A DNA stretch of 64,000 bases, taken from positions 1-64,000 of the forward strand of contig CAJTJZ010000004.1 in assembly GCA_910576895.1 (NCBI GenBank), given 5' to 3'. The notes beneath the pieces are model-generated. The model was not told where the DNA came from. It did no database searches and saw only the letters and a program-made list of their open reading frames with translations. Position 1 is the first letter of the stretch. Every line of letters begins with the position of its first letter. Source of the DNA: an uncultured Lachnospiraceae bacterium. GTDB taxonomy: Bacteria; Bacillota; Clostridia; Lachnospirales; Lachnospiraceae. The translations under genes were made by a program, and so were the position numbers. Of this stretch, positions 25,682 to 32,945 are shown piece after piece.

Positions 25682-26083
25682 ATGTTTCGATTGGCAGAAG
25701 AAAAGGATTTTGATTTTATTTCTAAATGGGATCAGCATATTGATAGAAAAGAATTGAAAACTATCTTATCTTTAAAAAGAGTTTATATTGCAGAAAGTGA
25801 AGATAATTTTATGGGATGGTTACGTTATAATTTATTTTGGGATAGCATTCCTTTTATGAATATGCTTTATTTCTTAGAGGATTATCGTAAAAAGGGAATT
25901 GGCAGGGAATTTGTTGCATATTGGGAAAAGGAAATGCAGAAATTAGGTTATCAAAGAGTTATGACTTCGACTGTTTCTAAAGAATATGCACAGCATTTTT
26001 ATTATAAATTAGGATATATAGGAATTGGAGGATTTATGTTACAAGGAGAGCCTTATGAAATTATATTAGAAAAAGAGTTGTAA
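25682..26083 (+). CDS. GNAT family N-acetyltransferase
   Basis: This 133-residue GNAT protein probably transfers acetyl from acetyl-CoA to an amine; its substrate is unknown. The fold can be followed from FRLAEEKDFDFISKWD to the acetyl-CoA loop RKKGIGREFVAYWEKEM (motif A) and the C-terminal AQHFYYKLGYIGIGGF. The start at 25682 follows AAAGGGA; an earlier ATG at 25646 lacks homology. It stands alone with its own promoter. Confidence 0.85.
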   Translation: MFRLAEEKDFDFISKWDQHIDRKELKTILSLKRVYIAESEDNFMGWLRYNLFWDSIPFMNMLYFLEDYRKKGIGREFVAYWEKEMQKLGYQRVMTSTVSKEYAQHFYYKLGYIGIGGFMLQGEPYEIILEKEL

Positions 26084-26248
26084 TTTATTTTTTTTCTTAA
26101 TAATTCTTTACCTTCATTTTTGCTTTATCTTTTATATCTGTATTGCTTTATATTTCTATAATTTTTCTTTACAATATTCTTTATTTTAAATAAATTTTGT
26201 GGCTTTTTGATAAGAAATAGGAGTTATAAGTATATATAGAAATTATTA

Positions 26249-26385
26249 TATACTAGCGGTCGAAAAACATGACCGCTCAGTATAATATGATGTGCACGAC
26301 CGCATAAGGTAGCAAGCCACTTCGTGGCTGCGGTCGGCACGGACTCACGAACGAAAAAAGGAAAAATTTTTCGTTCGTGAGTATA
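26249..26385 (+). repeat. Structured TATACT...AGTATA repeat (copy 3, full length)
   Basis: This 137 bp copy has hairpin 1 at 26249-26284 (TATACT/AGTATA, GCGGTC/GACCGC), a hairpin 2 with long outer pairing (CGACCGCA with TGCGGTCG) around GCCACTTCGTGGC, and hairpin 3 with a perfect 16 bp stem, 26343-26358 with 26367-26382. Compared with copy 2 the hairpin-3 stem has GAACG/CGTTC instead of GAGCG/CGCTC, a compensatory change. It ends 36 bp before the lipoprotein gene, on the same strand. Confidence 0.85.
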
Positions 26386-26421
26386 ATTATTGAAAGTTTA
26401 TTTTATAAGGAGGAAAAAATT

Positions 26422-27180
26422 ATGGAATGGAATAGGGTTCTAAAAAAAGTAATCTGTGTAACTGCATTAGATCTTTGTATTGTTTCAGGATTTACAGCTT
26501 GTGGCGATATGAGTGGCAATGAGGGTAATTTTGAAAATAAGGATACCAAAGTAGAAAATGAGGAAAATCTAAAACAAGGATTAGAAATGGAAGAAAAGGA
26601 AGGACAAAAAGTAGAACAGGAAACAAAATCAGAAATAGAATCAGAAACAGAGCAGGAATTAGAAATGAAAATGAAACAAGAAGCAAGATTAAAAATGGAA
26701 CAAGAAGAACAAGAAAACGAGATAGTTTCTTATAAGTATAAAAATATTTTTATGTCAATGAAGCTTCCGTCAGAGTGGGATTATAAAATTCATACAGCAA
26801 AAGAATTAGGCAAGCAAGATGGATTAAAAGTTTGCAGTATTGAATTTTGGCTGAAAGAAAAACCAGAAGTAAAATTAGATCTTGCATATTGGTCTATGAT
26901 TGGATTATGTGGAACAGGAGTAACCATAGAGAAAGTAGCATTTGCAAATGAATTATCAGCGACAAAGTATACGGAAGATGATTGGTTTATGATTATTTAT
27001 GAGTTAGAAAATAGAAATTCTGAAGTTGATGCGAATACAGAGAAAAATGTAGGGGAGAAGCTAGAAGATGGAAAATTTGCAATTGATGGAATTATAGAAA
27101 AAAAATTATGGGAGGAATACGAAGAAGATATTATAAAAGTACTTGATACCATATCTTTTACAGAACAAGAAGGAGAATAA
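26422..27180 (+). CDS. Predicted lipoprotein with Glu/Lys-rich linker
   Basis: This 252-residue protein has a basic N terminus, a hydrophobic stretch and a lipobox-like ending SGFTAC (Cys27), so it is probably anchored outside as a lipoprotein. A low-complexity Glu/Lys/Met linker follows (about 35-105, for example KMKQEARLKMEQEEQE). The C-terminal 140-residue domain starts YKYKNIFMSMKLPSEWDYKI, which resembles PsbP-like or immunity-type lipoprotein domains only loosely; I do not assign a function. AAGGAGG precedes the ATG at 26422. The structured repeat ends just upstream, and the BlaI/BlaR operon follows. Confidence 0.75.
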   Translation: MEWNRVLKKVICVTALDLCIVSGFTACGDMSGNEGNFENKDTKVENEENLKQGLEMEEKEGQKVEQETKSEIESETEQELEMKMKQEARLKMEQEEQENEIVSYKYKNIFMSMKLPSEWDYKIHTAKELGKQDGLKVCSIEFWLKEKPEVKLDLAYWSMIGLCGTGVTIEKVAFANELSATKYTEDDWFMIIYELENRNSEVDANTEKNVGEKLEDGKFAIDGIIEKKLWEEYEEDIIKVLDTISFTEQEGE

Positions 27181-27213
27181 AGTAAAAAAATTGATAAAAA
27201 AAGAAAAAAAGTC

Positions 27214-27254
27214 TTGTATTTTGGCCTACAATATGTTATTATAAGTAGGCCTAC
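27214..27254 (+). promoter_or_regulatory. Promoter and paired operators of the BlaI/BlaR-like operon
   Basis: TTGTAT (27214-27219) and TATTAT (27237-27242), spacer 17, form the promoter. Two dyads overlap it: TTGTA-N8-TACAA at 27214-27231 on the -35, and GTAGGCCTAC at 27245-27254 just after the -10. Both share GGCCTACA followed by ATATG or TTATG, so they look like two binding sites for the repressor encoded next. Confidence 0.65.
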
Positions 27255-27291
27255 ATTATGTTTATATAAAAAGGAGAGAAAGGAGAAAAAA

Positions 27292-27690
27292 ATGCAGCAG
27301 ATTTCAGAGTCAGAGCGAGTTTTAATGAAAATAATTTGGAAGAAAGGAGGGAAGGCATTATATTCAGAAATTATGGAAGAACTGCAAAATGAGCAAAATG
27401 AATGGAAAAAAAATACAGTGCTTACATTGCTTTCCAGACTAGTGGAGAAAAAATATTTAAAAGTAAAAAAATTTGGAAGACGGAATGAATATAAGGCTTT
27501 AATTATGGAAGCGGAATATCAAATGATACAAACACATAGTTTTGTAGATAAGATATACGGAGGAAATATAAAAAGTTTAGTATCAACATTATTACCGCAA
27601 AATGTGCTTTCTAAAGAAGAATTAAATGAAATAGAATGCTTTTGGAAGGAAAAAAAGGCACAAAGCCTTGATGGTATAAAAGATGAGTGA
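27292..27690 (+). CDS. BlaI/MecI-family repressor
   Basis: This 132-residue protein is a penicillinase-repressor type winged-helix regulator. It begins QISESERVLMKIIWKKGG, then WKKNTVLTLLSRLVEKKYLK (recognition helix) and the wing KKFGRRNEYKAL. Such repressors dimerise through the C-terminal helices and are cut when the partner BlaR-type protease is activated. AAGGAG precedes the ATG at 27292. Its last codons overlap the start of the sensor gene, so the two are translationally coupled. Likely autoregulated through the dyads at 27214-27254. Confidence 0.9.
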   Translation: MQQISESERVLMKIIWKKGGKALYSEIMEELQNEQNEWKKNTVLTLLSRLVEKKYLKVKKFGRRNEYKALIMEAEYQMIQTHSFVDKIYGGNIKSLVSTLLPQNVLSKEELNEIECFWKEKKAQSLDGIKDE

Positions 27691-29578
27691 ATTTATCAAG
27701 GTATTGTTATCACTTTCTTTTTCTGGCAGTTTATTATTGCTGTTTTTGCTTTTATTCAAACCATTATATAAACATACATTTAGCAAAACTTGGCAGTATT
27801 ATATCTATCTTATAGTAGCGTTGCGTTTTTTATTACCAATTACTTTACATAATGAGATAACAATAACAGGATATATAACGGAAAAAATTCAGGTAATAAA
27901 AAATAAACATACTATAATGAAAAATCAAAAGAATACAGGAAAAGAGATACAAGAAAATAATTTAAAAATAAACAAACCAAAGAAAAACTCAGAGAAAAAA
28001 ATAGCATCAAAAACAGGAATACAACAAAAAGAAAATAAGCAAAAAAATGATATTATTCATAAAATAAACACAATTTCTTATGATGTTTTTTTATTTTTTC
28101 TATGGCTTGTGATAGCTGTTATATTATTTTTGCGAAAAGTGGTACTTTATCAACAATTTATTCATCAACTTCAAAAGGAACGTACACCAATATTAGAACT
28201 TGAAATTTTAAATTTATTTGCTGATTGTGAAGAAAAAGTTAAAATAAAAAAAGTAATGGAAATATATCAAACTTCTTTTCTTAGTTCCCCTATTATGATT
28301 GGTTTTTTTTATCCTAAAATTATGTTATCTTTTGGAGAATATAAAAAAGAAGAATTGTTTTATATTTTCTTACATGAATTGATTCATTATAAGCGGCGAG
28401 ATATGTTTTATAAATGGTTGATTCAATTAGTTATTTGTATTCATTGGTTTAATCCTTTTGTTTATTTATTAGGAAAAGAAGTGAATAAAGCTTGTGAATT
28501 ATCATGTGATGAAGCTGTTATTTGTCTTTTAGGAGAAAAGGAAAAAGAAGCATATGGAAATGTATTAGTGGAAGCTTTAAAAAAAGAAAATGTTTATAAA
28601 AATTCTTCTGCTTTTCTTCCTTTTACAGAGGATGTAAAACAAATAAAAGAAAGGTTAGGTGCTATTATGGAATATAAAAAGAAAACAAATATCATAAAGG
28701 GAATGACAGGAATTTTTACAATGATTATTTGCATTTGTTTTTCCACAATTGGAGTATATGCTTCAGGAAATAAAGTTGTTGTTTCAGAAAATAGAAAAGA
28801 GGCCACTCCTAAAAAAGAGAAAAATAAAGTAAATACTGAATATGATGAAATTACTGTTTATAAGCGAGAAGGTTTTTTTTGCAATTCTTATGTAATTGAA
28901 ATGGCATGGAATATTAATAAGAAGGATAGGAAAAATACTGCAAAAGAAACGGTTACATTAGAAGATAAATCAGAAATGACAGTATATTTTAGTAAAGAAG
29001 CAAAAGAATATAAAAAAGATAAAGAAGCATTACTTGCAATTAAAGAAACAATATATAATATAAAAAATACAAGCTTTGAACAATTTCCTCCAATTGAAAT
29101 ACCATATATTTGTCGTATTGATTATGTACCACTAAAACAAAGAGAGGATGCTGCAAGAAATTATTATAAAGAGGAGGATATTATAGGATTTAGTGCTATT
29201 TTTTCTTCTTTAGATTTAGAGGAACGAAAAAATTATTATAAAAAAATGTATGAGCAGGATAGGATTGATTTTTTTCTTTGTTCTGTAAAGGAAGATATGG
29301 ATAAAGATAGTATTCTTACTTATGTAAAAAAATCTATAAAAGATGATAAAATAGATATTTTTTCTATTTTAATTGATGCATTACCATCAAAAGAAAGAAA
29401 AAAATGTGTAAAAAAAGAGATAGAAAAATTTTATGAAACAGATGATTATGCATGGTTTTCTGTTTGTCTTGATTCTTTATCAAATCAGGAAATAAAAACA
29501 TGGCTTCATAGGGCAAAGAAAGATAAAAACGAAGCGATGTATCAGATTATTTCTGATGAAAAAGGAGGTTCTTTATGA
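27683..29578 (+). CDS. BlaR1/MecR1-like M56 sensor metalloprotease with helical-repeat sensor domain
   Basis: This 631-residue membrane protein has N-terminal helices (LLSLSFSGSLLLLFLLLFKP and others), a charged cytoplasmic loop, and the M56 zinc-protease core with HELIHYKRRD at about 231-240 and ACELSCDEAV. One more helix (GMTGIFTMIICICFSTIGVY) leads to the outside. Instead of the penicillin-binding domain of BlaR1, the outer 260 residues carry a beta-type segment and then about four degenerate helical repeats of about 30 residues, each like IDFFLCSVKEDMDKDSILTY or IDIFSILIDALPSKERKKC. It presumably senses a surface signal and cleaves the repressor encoded before it. The ligand is unknown. 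Confidence 0.85.
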   Translation: MSEFIKVLLSLSFSGSLLLLFLLLFKPLYKHTFSKTWQYYIYLIVALRFLLPITLHNEITITGYITEKIQVIKNKHTIMKNQKNTGKEIQENNLKINKPKKNSEKKIASKTGIQQKENKQKNDIIHKINTISYDVFLFFLWLVIAVILFLRKVVLYQQFIHQLQKERTPILELEILNLFADCEEKVKIKKVMEIYQTSFLSSPIMIGFFYPKIMLSFGEYKKEELFYIFLHELIHYKRRDMFYKWLIQLVICIHWFNPFVYLLGKEVNKACELSCDEAVICLLGEKEKEAYGNVLVEALKKENVYKNSSAFLPFTEDVKQIKERLGAIMEYKKKTNIIKGMTGIFTMIICICFSTIGVYASGNKVVVSENRKEATPKKEKNKVNTEYDEITVYKREGFFCNSYVIEMAWNINKKDRKNTAKETVTLEDKSEMTVYFSKEAKEYKKDKEALLAIKETIYNIKNTSFEQFPPIEIPYICRIDYVPLKQREDAARNYYKEEDIIGFSAIFSSLDLEERKNYYKKMYEQDRIDFFLCSVKEDMDKDSILTYVKKSIKDDKIDIFSILIDALPSKERKKCVKKEIEKFYETDDYAWFSVCLDSLSNQEIKTWLHRAKKDKNEAMYQIISDEKGGSL

Positions 29579-29898
29579 AAAGAAAAATAAAAGTGTTTTT
29601 ATTATATTGTATGATTTTTGTAAATATAATTCCTATGACAGTAAATGCAAAGGAAAAACATTCTGATATGGAATATAAAGCTTATAATATTACGGTTAAA
29701 AATAAAAATTATTATTATAAAGGAAAACGTATTCGTATTTTTCAAGATATAAAAAGAGATAAATCCTTTGTAAAAAGTTTTGTAGATAAGAAAGGCAGTA
29801 TAGATATTTGCGTTTTAAGAAATGATAAGGATAAAATAAAAAGAGTAAAGAAGATATCAAAAAAGAGAGCAAATGAAATTTTAAAAGAAATGGAATAA
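29575..29898 (+). CDS. Small secreted basic protein of the BlaI/BlaR operon
   Basis: This 107-residue protein has a signal peptide (KVFLLYCMIFVNIIPMTVNA, cleavage probably near residue 25) and a strongly basic mature part with Tyr-rich ITVKNKNYYYKGKRIR. It overlaps the sensor gene by the ATGA pattern, so it is the third gene of that operon. I do not recognise a family. A role as partner, ligand or inhibitor of the sensor domain is suggested only by its position. Confidence 0.7.
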   Translation: MKRKIKVFLLYCMIFVNIIPMTVNAKEKHSDMEYKAYNITVKNKNYYYKGKRIRIFQDIKRDKSFVKSFVDKKGSIDICVLRNDKDKIKRVKKISKKRANEILKEME

Positions 29899-29934
29899 GA
29901 TTTTAAGAAATGTAAGAGTGAAAAGAAAGAAGTA

Positions 29935-29963
29935 TTGACAAGTAAAAAGATCCTTTGTATAAT
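29935..29963 (+). promoter_or_regulatory. Consensus promoter of pdxST
   Basis: TTGACA (29935-29940), 17 bp, TATAAT (29958-29963): both boxes match the sigma-A consensus perfectly. The leader is about 73 bases. Confidence 0.9.
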
Positions 29964-30042
29964 TCTATAAAATCATAGAATATCCATAAGATAAATCGGA
30001 TATGATAGACAAAAATAGAATAGTGTATGGAGGAAAAAAGAT

Positions 30043-30918
30043 ATGGAAAATAATCGATATGAACTAAATAAGCAATTAGCACAGATGTTAAAGGGTGGCG
30101 TTATTATGGATGTTACAACACCTGAACAGGCAAAAATTGCAGAACAGGCTGGTGCTTGTGCAGTTATGGCATTAGAAAGGATTCCAGCAGATATTCGAGC
30201 AGCAGGCGGTGTTTCCAGAATGAGTGATCCAAAAATGATTAAAGGAATACAACAGGCTGTTTCTATTCCCGTTATGGCAAAGTGTCGAATTGGGCATTTT
30301 GCAGAAGCACAGATTTTAGAGGCAATTGAAATTGATTATATTGATGAAAGTGAAGTTTTATCCCCAGCAGATGATATCTACCATATTGATAAAACAGGTT
30401 TTCGTGTACCTTTTGTTTGTGGAGCAAAAGATTTAGGAGAGGCACTTCGGAGAATTAATGAAGGTGCTTCTATGATTAGAACAAAAGGAGAACCGGGAAC
30501 AGGAGATGTGGTTCAGGCAGTACGTCATATGCGGAAAATGAATCAGGAAATTGCAAGATTAACTTCTATGAGAGAAGATGAATTATTTCAGGCAGCAAAA
30601 GAATTAGAAGTTCCTTATGAACTTGTAAAATTTGTTCATGAAAATGGAAAGCTTCCTGTTGTAAATTTTGCAGCAGGTGGCGTAGCTACACCGGCAGATG
30701 CAGCACTTATGATGCAGCTTGGAGCAGAAGGCGTTTTTGTAGGTTCTGGTATTTTTAAATCAGGTGATCCAAAAAAACGTGCTGCTGCAATTGTAAAGGC
30801 TGTAACAAATTATAATGATCCAAAACTTTTAGCAGAACTTTCTGAGGATTTAGGAGAAGCTATGGTAGGTATTAATGAACAAGAAATTGAGCTTCTTATG
30901 GCTGAAAGGGGCAAGTAA
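30043..30918 (+). CDS. pdxS: Pyridoxal 5'-phosphate synthase subunit PdxS
   Basis: PdxS makes pyridoxal 5'-phosphate from ribose 5-phosphate, glyceraldehyde 3-phosphate and ammonia supplied by PdxT. The 291-residue barrel protein has KGGVIMDVTTPEQAKIAEQA, the catalytic Lys in VMAKCRIGHFAEAQIL, the second Lys region MIRTKGEPGTGD and the phosphate loop GAEGVFVGSGIFKS. Length is normal. pdxT follows within five bases. Confidence 0.97.
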   Translation: MENNRYELNKQLAQMLKGGVIMDVTTPEQAKIAEQAGACAVMALERIPADIRAAGGVSRMSDPKMIKGIQQAVSIPVMAKCRIGHFAEAQILEAIEIDYIDESEVLSPADDIYHIDKTGFRVPFVCGAKDLGEALRRINEGASMIRTKGEPGTGDVVQAVRHMRKMNQEIARLTSMREDELFQAAKELEVPYELVKFVHENGKLPVVNFAAGGVATPADAALMMQLGAEGVFVGSGIFKSGDPKKRAAAIVKAVTNYNDPKLLAELSEDLGEAMVGINEQEIELLMAERGK

Positions 30919-30922
30919 ACAA

Positions 30923-31489
30923 ATGAAGATAGCAGTGCTTGCAGTGCAGGGAGCATTTATTGAACATGAGCAAATGCTTTCTTGTTTAGGGGCAGAGTGG
31001 TTTGAAATTAGAAAAAAAGAAGATCTTTTACAGGAATTTGATGGTTTAATTTTACCGGGTGGGGAAAGTACCGTTATGGGAAAATTATTACATGAGCTTA
31101 CTTTATTTTCAGATCTTCAAAAAAGAATAAAAGAAGGGCTTCCTGTTTTGGGAACTTGTGCAGGATTAATTCTTTTAGCAGAAAAATTGTCAAATGATGA
31201 AAATGCGTATTTCAAGACTTGTCCTATTACAGTAAAACGCAATGCCTATGGAAGACAGCTTGGAAGTTTTTTTACAGAAGGTTATGTAGAACCTATTGGA
31301 AAAATACCAATGGCATTTATTCGTGCTCCTTTTGTAGAACAAATTGGGAAAGATGTGGAAGTGATTGCAAGAGTAAATGAGAAAATTGTAGGTGTAAAAT
31401 ATAAAAATCAAATTGGAGTTTCTTTTCATCCAGAAGTAACGAAATGTACAAAATTGCATGAATATTTCTTAGATTTATGCCAAGAGTAA
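30923..31489 (+). CDS. pdxT: Pyridoxal 5'-phosphate synthase glutaminase subunit PdxT
   Basis: PdxT is the class I glutamine amidotransferase that feeds ammonia to PdxS. The 188-residue protein starts MKIAVLAVQGAFIEHE and has the oxyanion region LPGGESTVMG, the nucleophile Cys in GTCAGLILLA and the catalytic His and Glu in SFHPEVT. The ATG at 30923 gives the family's N terminus; reading from 30875 would overlap pdxS with non-homologous residues. A strong terminator closes the operon. Confidence 0.97.
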   Translation: MKIAVLAVQGAFIEHEQMLSCLGAEWFEIRKKEDLLQEFDGLILPGGESTVMGKLLHELTLFSDLQKRIKEGLPVLGTCAGLILLAEKLSNDENAYFKTCPITVKRNAYGRQLGSFFTEGYVEPIGKIPMAFIRAPFVEQIGKDVEVIARVNEKIVGVKYKNQIGVSFHPEVTKCTKLHEYFLDLCQE

Positions 31490-31520
31490 GTTTAGATATA
31501 GGGTTTTAAAAATAGATTTA

Positions 31521-31586
31521 TATCACTTTTGATAGATAGATATCATTTCTTAAAAAGGTAGCTATCTATTGAAAGTGATATTTTTT
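31521..31586 (+). terminator. Terminator of pdxST
   Basis: 31521-31539 pairs with 31562-31580 along 19 bp (two G-U pairs), followed by six T at 31581-31586. The 3' arm also contains the -35 of the next promoter. Confidence 0.9.
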
Positions 31587-31597
31587 AATGGTATAAT
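31569..31597 (+). promoter_or_regulatory. sbcDC promoter overlapping the pdxT terminator
   Basis: TTGAAA (31569-31574) lies in the 3' arm of the terminator stem and TATAAT is at 31592-31597, spacer 17. The transcript would begin inside the TATAATAAGGAAA/palindrome module. Confidence 0.7.
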
Positions 31598-31654
31598 AAG
31601 GAAACGTTTCCATATTATAAAGATTTTTTTGAAATTTTTATAATATGGTATAAT
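31592..31654. repeat. AT-rich palindrome with TATAATAA-type flanks (copy B)
   Basis: Palindrome arms 31610-31626 and 31632-31648 (17 bp, one G-U pair) are preceded by TATAATAAGGAAACGTTTC and followed by GGTATAATAAATATTT. The module resembles 18325-18400 upstream of the LuxR-type regulator. Confidence 0.6.
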
Positions 31655-31702
31655 AAATATTTAGAAACTATTAATAAAGAATGATGATTATAGGAGATTA
31701 TA

Positions 31703-32914
31703 ATGAAGTTTTTTCATATTGGGGATTTACATATTGGAAAACAACTACACCAATATAATTTAAAAGAGGATCAGGAGTATATTTTAAATCAAATTTTGGA
31801 ATATGCAAGGCAGGAAAAGCCAGATGCAGTTTTAATTGCAGGAGATATTTATGATCGGGCTGTTCCATCAGCGGAAGCTGTTGAGATATTTAATCATTTT
31901 CTAACAGAATTATCAGAGCTTTCACATAAAACAGAAATTATGATGATAAGTGGAAATCATGATAGTGCAGAAAGACTGGAATTTGCTAGTAGTATTTTAG
32001 AAAAGGAACGAATCCATATTGCAGGGATTGTGCCAAAGAAAAAGAATGAGTTTATAAAAAAGGTAGTTTTAAAGGATTCTTATGGTCAAGTAAATTTTTA
32101 TCTTTTTCCTTTTATAAAGCCAGCATATGTTAGAAATTTACTAAAAGAAGAAGAATTAGAGAAAAGACAAAAGAGAGTGGATGGAAAGGAAGATGATTTA
32201 GATAATTCAGAGGATGAGAAAGGTTTTACATATGATCAAGCAGTACAAGCAATGATAGCAAGAGAGTTTATCAATGAACAAGAACGGAATGTTATTTTAA
32301 GCCATCAATTTTATTTATGGCAAAATCAGGAAATAGAGCGTTCCTTATCAGAGATTATTACTGTCGGAAATATAGATAGTGTCCATGCAGATTGTCTGGA
32401 AAAATTTGAATATGCGGCACTTGGGCATATTCATAAGCCTGTAAAAGTAGGAAAAGATTGGATTCGTTATTGTGGTTCTATGCTTCCATATTCTATTAGT
32501 GAGGCAGAGCAGGAAAAAGGGATTCTTATGGTAGAGCTTTTGGAAAAAGGAAAAAAAGTTTCTATAAAAACATTGCCATTAATACCATTAAGAAAGGTAA
32601 GAAAATTGGAGGGAAATCTTGAGGATATTTTAAAGGAGGAAAAAAGCAGTGATTTTGTTAGCATTCTTTTAAAAGATGATGAAGAATTATTGGAAGTAAG
32701 ACAAAAACTTTTGGAAGTTTTCGATCATATTTTAGAAATAAGACTTCATAATTCCTATATTCGCAAGATTTATCAAGAAGAAGAAATTACTTTAAAAGAA
32801 TTAAAACCATTGGAGATTTTTAAACAATTTTATCAGGAAATTTTAACAAAGGAAATCAGTCAGGAACAGGAAGCAATTTTAAAGGAAATTTTAGAAAAAT
32901 GTGAAGATAAATAG
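31703..32914 (+). CDS. sbcD: Exonuclease SbcCD nuclease subunit SbcD
   Basis: SbcD (Mre11-like) is the Mn2+-dependent nuclease subunit that opens hairpins and processes protein-blocked DNA ends. The 403-residue protein has the five phosphoesterase motifs, including HIGDLHIGKQLH, GDIYDRAVPSAEAV, SGNHDSAERL and GHIHKPVKV. A short charged insertion (about 155-172, DGKEDDLDNSEDEKG) is unusual but lies in a loop. It stands 31 bp before sbcC. Confidence 0.96.
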   Translation: MKFFHIGDLHIGKQLHQYNLKEDQEYILNQILEYARQEKPDAVLIAGDIYDRAVPSAEAVEIFNHFLTELSELSHKTEIMMISGNHDSAERLEFASSILEKERIHIAGIVPKKKNEFIKKVVLKDSYGQVNFYLFPFIKPAYVRNLLKEEELEKRQKRVDGKEDDLDNSEDEKGFTYDQAVQAMIAREFINEQERNVILSHQFYLWQNQEIERSLSEIITVGNIDSVHADCLEKFEYAALGHIHKPVKVGKDWIRYCGSMLPYSISEAEQEKGILMVELLEKGKKVSIKTLPLIPLRKVRKLEGNLEDILKEEKSSDFVSILLKDDEELLEVRQKLLEVFDHILEIRLHNSYIRKIYQEEEITLKELKPLEIFKQFYQEILTKEISQEQEAILKEILEKCEDK

Positions 32915-32945
32915 AAATAGGAAGAAAATAAAAAGGAGAGAGAGA

